This document shows, piece after piece, positions 1 through 4,892 of a stretch of DNA of 6,670 nucleotides. The notes beneath the pieces were generated by a model. It did no database searches. It had not been told where the DNA came from and saw only the letters and a program-made list of their open reading frames with translations. The stretch is from the NCBI GenBank assembly GCA_049522565.1, contig JBEKNT010000383.1:1-6670 (forward strand), given 5' to 3'. The stretch is from JASHVB01 sp049522565. Its GTDB lineage: Bacteria > Pseudomonadota > Alphaproteobacteria > Acetobacterales > Acetobacteraceae. How positions within the stretch are numbered: the stretch's first letter is position 1; every line of letters starts with the position of its first letter. Made by a program: the position numbers and the translations under genes.

Positions 1-176
1 TTCGCCGACCCGACGCGCTGGCCCGGGGATCAGGGGAAAGCCACAGGCTATCGGCCGTTGCCGCCATGCGGCGCGTCCCGCAGCGGGTGCCCTGCCAACC
101 CGTCCCGAGCCAGCCCGGTCAGGTCTTGTCGTGCCGCGCTGGTCAGGAAACCGCATCCGGATCGTTCGGCGCATGG

Positions 177-197
177 TATAGTATGCCGGCGCCGGCA
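177..197 (+). promoter_or_regulatory. Weak promoter-like TATAGT followed by a 14-bp palindrome
   Basis: TATAGT at 177-182 is one base from the sigma-70 -10 consensus and stands out in GC-rich sequence. No good -35 hexamer lies 16-18 bases upstream, so the promoter call is weak. Directly after it, 184-197 reads TGCCGGCGCCGGCA, a perfect 14-bp palindrome that would sit close to the transcription start and could act as an operator. Palindromes of G and C arise easily by chance at this base composition. Confidence 0.2.
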
Positions 198-287
198 AAC
201 GGCTCGTTCGGGTTCCTGCCGTATCGGTATGCAAAGTATGGCTCTCCGCCAGTCGATATGCTAGGAGCCGCGTGCAACTCGTTAGGT

Positions 288-294
288 GGAGGGG
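288..294 (+). promoter_or_regulatory. Ribosome binding site that sets the start at 306
   Basis: GGAGGGG ends 11 bases before the ATG at 306. It is the clearest Shine-Dalgarno match in the upstream region, and it favours 306 over the in-frame ATG at 66, which would add 80 residues of non-protein-like sequence. Confidence 0.6.
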
Positions 295-305
295 TCTGGC
301 AATCC

Positions 306-737
306 ATGGCGATCAGTTATAATGAGCCCATTACGTTTGGCCGTTCCGGGATCGCCAAGACTCTGAACTGCTCCGGAATAGATTTTTCCGAGGACGGATT
401 CGAGTCCTGGACGAGTGCGCCGGTTGCCGAAATGGATATTCCGCTGGCGATCGCCAGACAGGAAGTGCTGTTTCAGATCGATGTTGCCCCATTCATCATC
501 CCTGACAGCCTTGACGCCCAGAACGTATTCATTTTCCTGGGTGGCTTCTTCATCGGGTTCTGCATGCTGACCGAACCTGCGGTCCGGGAGTTCCCGATCG
601 CCCGTAACTTGATTTCTGGCCGATCGATGCGTCTTTCGCTGGTGATACCGACGGCCAAGTCGCCGCAGTCCCTGAGAATAAGTGACGATCTACGAGAGCT
701 GGGGCTGCACCTGCACTCCATGGTCTTCCGGGCTTGA
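306..737 (+). CDS. Stand-alone beta-rich accessory-domain protein (143 aa), function unknown
   Basis: The predicted product has 143 residues with no signal peptide, and no clear membrane helix apart from a hydrophobic stretch around 74-87 that looks like a beta strand. The pattern is alternating short strands: an ITFGRSG opening (about 9-15), SWTSAPVAEMDIPL around Trp35, a central VLFQIDVAPFIIP segment (54-66), and an end with SP (119-120), SDD (126-128), Arg130 and LGL (132-134). From memory, this FGR...WT...SP..L..SDD.R.LGL pattern occurs as an accessory beta-sandwich module attached to, or beside, glycosyltransferases and other surface-glycan proteins of GC-rich alphaproteobacteria. No catalytic motif is visible. 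Here the module forms the whole protein, 51 bases before the large glycosyltransferase gene, so a binding or scaffolding role for that enzyme or its glycan is plausible but inferred. Codons ending in A or T are more frequent than in the downstream genes. The start was chosen from the GGAGGGG at 288-294. Confidence 0.75.
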   Translation: MAISYNEPITFGRSGIAKTLNCSGIDFSEDGFESWTSAPVAEMDIPLAIARQEVLFQIDVAPFIIPDSLDAQNVFIFLGGFFIGFCMLTEPAVREFPIARNLISGRSMRLSLVIPTAKSPQSLRISDDLRELGLHLHSMVFRA

Positions 738-788
738 TGAGATTCCGTATCGCGGGCGACCCCTGCTGACCCTGCCCTTTGTCGGACA

Positions 789-3700
789 ATGCGAATGATC
801 AAAAAGTCTCCCGTGGCCGTTAGTCATAAAACAGATAGTACCGAATCCGAAACCGGAACGGCTGGCGATTCCCGGAAAGGCAGAAAGGTGGTCCCGGCGG
901 AAATTGCTGCGTTGGCAATCACGCCGGAAGACGCCGTGAGCGCACCGATTGAGCAGGCTCCGGAGGCGGAAAAGGAGTTCTCATTGGCCAATGGGCAAGC
1001 CGGGCAGGATCTCCATGCGCTCGATGCTCTTGCCGAGGTCGAGCGCGCCGGGCCGGCTGCACCATCCGAGGAACCGCGCAGCACGCAGCCGCAATCGGGC
1101 CGCGCGGTGATGCCGATCGGTGTTGTCGACGAACTTGCTCCCGAGCGGATTATCGGCTGGGCCTGGTATCGCAGCCGTCCCGATGAGCCGATCGATGTGC
1201 AGATCATGGTTGATGACGTGCTGGTGCGGGAGGTTCGCGCCGATCAGTTCCGACCGGAACTGGAGGGACGCGCGGGTAACGGCTGCCATGGCTTCGTCGT
1301 GCATGATCCGGCGACACATATGCCGCCGGGCAGGTACAGCGTGCGTGTGCTGCGCGCGACCGATGGCCTGGAGCTTGAGGGCTCGCCGGGCTGGGTAACC
1401 CAACCCGAGGCAGGTCCCCGTCTCGGCGTTGCTGAAGAGATCCCCGGCGTCCCAGCCGAGATCCCCCGCGTTGCTGCCGAGATCCCCGGCGTCGCAGCCG
1501 AGATTCCCGGCGTTGCTGCCGAAATCCCGGGCGTCGCAGCCGAGATCCCGGGCGTTGCTGCCGAAATCCCTGCCGGGGCGCCAACCCCTGCGCCGACATT
1601 CCCCCCGGCCAGGCCTAGCGTTCCGAGAATCGGCAACATCGATTTTATCGACCATGATCAGATTTCCGGTTGGGCCTGGGACCCGGCAAATCCGCACGAG
1701 CCGATTGACATCGAAATTCTCGATGGCGATGTGGTGGTCCTCACCGTCCGCGCCGACCAGTTCCGCACGGATCTCCTGGAAGGCAAGATCGGCGACGGGT
1801 TTCACGGTTTCCAACTACGCAACATGGGCGGAGCCCTCCCGCTGTCACGCCATCTTGTGCGTGTGCGTCGTGCCAGTGACGGGCTGGACCTGCCCGGTTC
1901 GCCAAGCTGGATTACCCGCCCCGGGCTCGACAGCCACTCGCTTGAGTTCATGGAACGGGCGGTGTCCTCCGCCATCACGGTCGCGACCAGCGCGGAAGAC
2001 CTGGCGCAGCCATTGAGCGCGCTGCTGAACCTGCTCAACGACCTGGTGAACGTGCATGACGGTTTGGCCCGGGCCAGTGCCGACGCCGGTTCGGTCGCCG
2101 CGATCCATGTCGCCGACGACCTGAACCTGACCGGGCGTACGCGCGAACTGATCAATCAGCTCCGCTATTCCCATCCACCGCTCTGGTTCGAGCCGGCCGC
2201 GAACCCTGAGGTTTCCATCGTCATTCCGGTCTTCAACAAGTTCGCGTACACTTACGATTGCCTTAGGTCGATTCTGGCCGCGCCGCCGGAACGCAACTTC
2301 GAGATCATCATTGTCGACGACTGTTCCGAAGACGAGACGCTGTTCGCCTCTCTGGTTCTCACCGGAGCAGTGCGGGTGCTGCGCAACGCCAGGAACCTGG
2401 GTTTTGTCGGCAGTTGCAATGCCGGGGCCGATGCCGCCAAGGGGCGCTACCTGTTCTTCCTGAACAACGACACCCTGGTGAAGCCCGGCTGGCTCGACGA
2501 ACTGGTCGAGACCTTCGAGCAATTGCCGAATATCGGCATCGCCGGTTCCAAGCTGCTGTTTCCGGATGGCACGTTGCAGGAGGTGGGCGGCATCATTTGG
2601 CGACTGGGCGATGGGTGGAACTGGGGTCGCGGCCGCGATCCGAGCGAACTGGCATTCTCCTACCTGCGCGACGCCGACTATGTCTCCGGCGCCGCGCTGA
2701 TGATCCCGCGTGATCTGTTCCAGGATCTCGGCGGTTTCGACCAACTGTTCGCACCGGCCTATTACGAGGATTCCGACCTCTGCTTCCGGGTGCGCGCCCG
2801 CGGCAGGCGCGTGGTGGTGCAGCCCGCCTCGGAGATCGTGCACCTGGAAGGTGTCAGCGCCGGGACGGACCCCGCCGGCACCGGCATGAAACGCTACCAG
2901 GTCATCAACCACGCCAAGTTCTACCGACGCTGGAAGGACGTGCTGATCACCCACCGCCTGAATGGCCAGGAACCGGAGCTGGAGGCGGAACGGCTGGTGC
3001 ACAAGCGTGCCTATTTCATCGACGATACCGTGCCGACCCCGGATCAGGATGCCGGCTCCAACGCCGCCATCGACCACATGCGGTTGCTGGGCGAGCTGGG
3101 TTATAAGGTGACCTTCCTGGCGGCCGACAACATGGCCAAGATCGACCCGTACACCGGCAATCTGCAGAAGCTCGGGATCGAATGCCTGTACTACCCGACC
3201 TATTGGTCGGTGGAGGAGGTGTTTCGCAAGGCGAAGCAGAAGCCCGATCTCGTCTATCTGCACCGCTACACCAACGCCAGCAAATACGCGACCATGGTGC
3301 GGCGCTACTTTCCCGACTGCCGCATCGTGTACTGCGTGGCGGACCTGCACTTCCTGCGCATGGAGCGGCAGGCCGCGATCGAGGGCAGCCCCGGCGCGAC
3401 AGCGGCGGCGGCGGCACAGCGGCGGACCGAATTGGCGGCGGTGCAGACCGTGGACTACGTGATCGTGCACTCGCCGGTCGAGGCGGCGTTGCTGCGCGAG
3501 GCCGATCCGCGGCTTGCCATCGGCGTGGTGCCCTGGACGGTGCGGCCACGTCCTACGCCGCTTGCCTTCGAAGAACGCGCCGGCACCGCCTTCGTTGGCG
3601 GTTTCGGCCATCCGCCCAACGGCGATGCCGTGCAGTACCTGATCAACGAGATCCTGCCGCTGCTGCGCCGGCAGGCGCCCGACTGCATCACCTATCTGAT

Positions 3701-4121
3701 CGGCAGCAAGATGCCCGAGAAGATCATGGGCATGAACCTGCCCAACCTGGCGCCGCTCGGTTTTGTTCCGGTGCTGGCCGACATCCTGCACAAGCTGCGC
3801 TGCACCATCGTGCCGCTGCGCTACGGCGCCGGCATCAAGGGCAAGGTGCTGGAGAGCTTCGCGCACGGCCTGCCCTGCGTCATGAGCGAGGTGGCGGCGG
3901 AGGGGCTGGAACTGCCGGAGGAACTGGCGTGGCTGGTCGCCCGCTCGCCCGAGGAGTTCGCCGCCAAGGTGGCCCGGCTGCACAGCGACGCGGCGTTCAA
4001 CGACCGGCTGTCGCAGGCCGGGCTGCGCTATATCGACGAGCGCAACAGCACCGACGTCGTGAAGCAGGCGTTACAGGCCGCGGTAAGCGCCGACGCCGAA
4101 GCGCTGGCGGTGGCCTTGTAG
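789..4121 (+). CDS. Multidomain glycosyltransferase: tandem GWAW modules + GT2 + GT4 domains (1110 aa)
   Basis: A bifunctional glycosyltransferase that probably adds two sugars in a surface polysaccharide or glycoconjugate pathway, at the cytoplasmic side of the inner membrane. Residues 1-105 are a polar, probably disordered tail. Two related modules (about 109-205 and 279-378; GWAW at 123-126 and 294-297, VRADQFR at 149-155 and 320-326) flank a heptad linker at 214-262. Residues 380-460 look helical. A GT2 domain spans about 474-700: VSIVIPVFNK at 475-484, Asp510-Asp511, the metal-site motif NND at 559-561, GGFD at 648-651 and the probable base motif EDSD at 660-663. A GT4-type GT-B domain spans about 740-1095: FVGGFGHPPN at 935-944, PLRYGAGIKGKVLES from 1009, and the donor-contact Glu1022. 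No membrane segment or signal peptide is seen. Donor and acceptor sugars cannot be told. The start is uncertain: ATG at 789 has almost no ribosome binding site, while the ATG at 795 has GGA eight bases upstream. The 5' part is less GC-rich than the 3' part. Confidence 0.93.
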   Translation: MRMIKKSPVAVSHKTDSTESETGTAGDSRKGRKVVPAEIAALAITPEDAVSAPIEQAPEAEKEFSLANGQAGQDLHALDALAEVERAGPAAPSEEPRSTQPQSGRAVMPIGVVDELAPERIIGWAWYRSRPDEPIDVQIMVDDVLVREVRADQFRPELEGRAGNGCHGFVVHDPATHMPPGRYSVRVLRATDGLELEGSPGWVTQPEAGPRLGVAEEIPGVPAEIPRVAAEIPGVAAEIPGVAAEIPGVAAEIPGVAAEIPAGAPTPAPTFPPARPSVPRIGNIDFIDHDQISGWAWDPANPHEPIDIEILDGDVVVLTVRADQFRTDLLEGKIGDGFHGFQLRNMGGALPLSRHLVRVRRASDGLDLPGSPSWITRPGLDSHSLEFMERAVSSAITVATSAEDLAQPLSALLNLLNDLVNVHDGLARASADAGSVAAIHVADDLNLTGRTRELINQLRYSHPPLWFEPAANPEVSIVIPVFNKFAYTYDCLRSILAAPPERNFEIIIVDDCSEDETLFASLVLTGAVRVLRNARNLGFVGSCNAGADAAKGRYLFFLNNDTLVKPGWLDELVETFEQLPNIGIAGSKLLFPDGTLQEVGGIIWRLGDGWNWGRGRDPSELAFSYLRDADYVSGAALMIPRDLFQDLGGFDQLFAPAYYEDSDLCFRVRARGRRVVVQPASEIVHLEGVSAGTDPAGTGMKRYQVINHAKFYRRWKDVLITHRLNGQEPELEAERLVHKRAYFIDDTVPTPDQDAGSNAAIDHMRLLGELGYKVTFLAADNMAKIDPYTGNLQKLGIECLYYPTYWSVEEVFRKAKQKPDLVYLHRYTNASKYATMVRRYFPDCRIVYCVADLHFLRMERQAAIEGSPGATAAAAAQRRTELAAVQTVDYVIVHSPVEAALLREADPRLAIGVVPWTVRPRPTPLAFEERAGTAFVGGFGHPPNGDAVQYLINEILPLLRRQAPDCITYLIGSKMPEKIMGMNLPNLAPLGFVPVLADILHKLRCTIVPLRYGAGIKGKVLESFAHGLPCVMSEVAAEGLELPEELAWLVARSPEEFAAKVARLHSDAAFNDRLSQAGLRYIDERNSTDVVKQALQAAVSADAEALAVAL
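1113..1403 (+). other. First GWAW accessory module of the glycosyltransferase (residues about 109-205)
   Basis: This module shares a run of landmarks with the second copy (1623-1922): GWAW, a DEPID stretch, VRADQFR, a CHGF turn and a closing VRV.RA.DGL.L.GSP.W. The alternating strands suggest a compact beta-sandwich. I recall similar GWAWDP modules fused to glycosyltransferases in alphaproteobacteria, but I know no proven function; carbohydrate or partner binding is a guess. Confidence 0.6.
1428..1574 (+). repeat. Seven tandem 21-bp repeats encoding a VAAEIPG linker
   Basis: Seven in-frame 21-base units encode VAEEIPG, VPAEIPR, four copies of VAAEIPG and VAAEIPA (residues 214-262). Odd units begin GTTGCTG and even units begin GTC(G/C)CAGCC, so the true DNA period is 42 bases, present about 3.5 times. 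The outer copies have drifted most. The peptide joins the two GWAW modules and is followed by a Pro/Ala-rich stretch (262-278), so it probably acts as an extended spacer. Copy number may vary between strains by slippage or recombination. Confidence 0.95.
1623..1922 (+). other. Second GWAW accessory module of the glycosyltransferase (residues about 279-378)
   Basis: This is a diverged copy of the module at 1113-1403, offset by 171 residues at the shared GWAW and VRADQFR motifs. It keeps EPID (304-307), HGF (339-341) and VRVRRASDGLDLPGSP (357-372). Its GWAWDP form is closer to the pattern I recall for the family than the first copy, which has GWAWYR. The two copies differ enough at the DNA level that the duplication is not recent, unlike the linker repeat between them. 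Confidence 0.6.
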
Positions 4122-4136
4122 GTTCCTGCGGCTTCC

Positions 4137-4142
4137 GGGGAA
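4137..4142 (+). promoter_or_regulatory. Ribosome binding site for the membrane-protein gene
   Basis: GGGGAA ends six bases before the ATG at 4149, in the 27-base gap after the glycosyltransferase stop codon. It supports this start and fits translation from the same mRNA as the preceding gene. Confidence 0.45.
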
Positions 4143-4148
4143 CGGCGT

Positions 4149-4793
4149 ATGGCCCGCCTTGTTGTCATTGCGGTACTGGCGCTCCTGGTCGGCGCGGCGG
4201 CGCTCAGCTCTGCCTCCAGTGGGCTGATCAGCCAAATCCCGGACTGGTCCAGGAAGGCACAGCTTGCCCTGGTGGGGATGCTGTGCCTGGCTGGGTGGGC
4301 TGTCTGGTTCTACATGGAAGGCGGCTTCGACTACCTGATGTGGCTGCGCGCGGTGCCGCCCCGGCCCGCCGCCGAAATGCGCTTCGTGTCGGCGGTCCAG
4401 GACGCGATGGACCGCTGGGAAGACGCTCAGCCTGGAGGCGAAGCCGCGTGCCGGCGTGCCACGACCGCGATCGAGACGCAGACGGAGCCGGCCACCGATT
4501 GGGCCGGCACGGTTTACACGGCGTATCGCGTCGGTTCCGGGGCGGCGCTCGTCGTGCGGATCGGGCGCTACACCGCGCTGCGGACCAGCTACAATGAAGG
4601 GACGAATGCCATATTGCTCGAACCCGGATCGGCCGTGTTCAAGCAAGCCGTCACGCTGGAGGCCGGCGTTCCCGTGCAATTTTCCGGCGCCATCGTCCCG
4701 GCGGCAAGCGGTTGCGCCTTCCAGCCGGACGTCGTTGGGCAGGCGACCGGATCGACGTTCGTGTTCCGGTTCACCCAGCTTCGGCGGCAGTGA
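4149..4793 (+). CDS. Unrecognised membrane protein with two N-terminal hydrophobic segments (214 aa)
   Basis: I do not recognise this protein. Residues about 3-20 are a hydrophobic stretch after a short N-terminus with one Arg, readable as a signal peptide or a first membrane helix. Residues about 37-56 form a second helix after the charged SRK at 34-36. The remaining 150 residues are soluble: a helical part (about 72-110) and then a beta-rich part (about 118-212) with strands such as ALVVRIGRYTALR and a FVFRF end. There are two Cys in this part, 101 and 189, which could pair if the domain is periplasmic; the side of the membrane cannot be settled by eye. No enzyme motif is visible. It lies 27 bases after the glycosyltransferase gene and is probably co-transcribed, so a role in assembling, anchoring or exporting the same glycan is reasonable but inferred from position only. 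GC-rich third codon positions support it as a real gene. Confidence 0.8.
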   Translation: MARLVVIAVLALLVGAAALSSASSGLISQIPDWSRKAQLALVGMLCLAGWAVWFYMEGGFDYLMWLRAVPPRPAAEMRFVSAVQDAMDRWEDAQPGGEAACRRATTAIETQTEPATDWAGTVYTAYRVGSGAALVVRIGRYTALRTSYNEGTNAILLEPGSAVFKQAVTLEAGVPVQFSGAIVPAASGCAFQPDVVGQATGSTFVFRFTQLRRQ

Positions 4794-4841
4794 TGCGGCC
4801 GGTTTCCCCGCCTTCCAGTCCCGCGCTTCGCCCGGGATCGC

Positions 4842-4868
4842 CTTGCGTTGTGGCACTGGCGGCGCAAG
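4842..4868. repeat. Inverted repeat CTTGCG...CGCAAG in the intergenic region
   Basis: CTTGCG at 4842-4847 and CGCAAG at 4863-4868 are perfect inverted copies around a 15-base centre. In RNA the stem could extend inward with G-U pairs. It overlaps the candidate -35 element and ends five bases before the TATAAT, a typical place for a regulator site. No T-run follows, so it is not a standard intrinsic terminator. Confidence 0.35.
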
Positions 4869-4879
4869 TCATATATAAT
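4850..4879 (+). promoter_or_regulatory. Candidate sigma-70 promoter before the sulfotransferase-like gene
   Basis: TATAAT at 4874-4879 matches the -10 consensus exactly, within an AT-rich patch (4870-4882) that is conspicuous here. GTGGCA at 4850-4855 matches the -35 consensus at four of six bases with an 18-base spacer. Transcription would begin near 4886, giving a very short leader for the ATG at 4893 or about 25 bases for the ATG at 4911. The same stretch has a partial sigma-54-like match (TGGCAC at 4851 with GC at 4864-4865), which I rank lower. If active, it would let the last gene be expressed apart from those upstream. Confidence 0.4.
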
Positions 4880-4892
4880 TTCTGGTGCAGCG

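Larger units (their letters stand above)
1..305. other. Upstream region without a convincing gene
   Basis: I see no gene here that I can support. One + frame is open from the left edge to a TAG at 262-264, so the first 80 or so bases could be the 3' tail of an upstream gene; its later part becomes rich in Arg, Ser, Pro and Cys and does not read like a folded protein. Another + frame is open from the edge into the gene at 306, but the residues before Met at 306 look like translated non-coding DNA. A minus-strand frame starting near 174 is Arg-rich and equally unconvincing. The stretch also holds a weak -10-like element, a perfect palindrome and the ribosome binding site of the first gene. Confidence 0.5.

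Noticed and set aside
66..305. N-terminal extension of the first gene to the ATG at 66
   Set aside because: The added 80 residues lack protein-like patterns and the good ribosome binding site lies just before 306.
318..323. TATAAT as a promoter -10 element
   Set aside because: It lies inside the coding sequence just after the start codon at 306, and no -35-like hexamer lies 16-18 bases upstream.
1428..1574. CRISPR array
   Set aside because: The repeats are contiguous, in frame and without unique spacers; they encode a peptide linker.
1845..3983. A 712-codon open frame on the minus strand inside the glycosyltransferase gene
   Set aside because: It lies opposite conserved GT2 and GT4 motifs, and its product is rich in His, Gln, Gly and Arg without domain motifs. 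Long antisense open frames are expected opposite genes with GC-rich third positions.
3182..4597. A 471-codon + strand frame overlapping the 3' end of the glycosyltransferase and the next gene
   Set aside because: It runs out of frame through the GT4 coding sequence and its product is Ala/Arg/Gly-rich with no recognisable domain; the genes at 789 and 4149 explain the region.
4819..4837. Hairpin TCCCGCG...CGCCCGGGA as a terminator after the membrane-protein gene
   Set aside because: The stem is about seven pairs with a bulge and no T-run follows, so an intrinsic terminator is not supported; GC-rich DNA forms such stems by chance.
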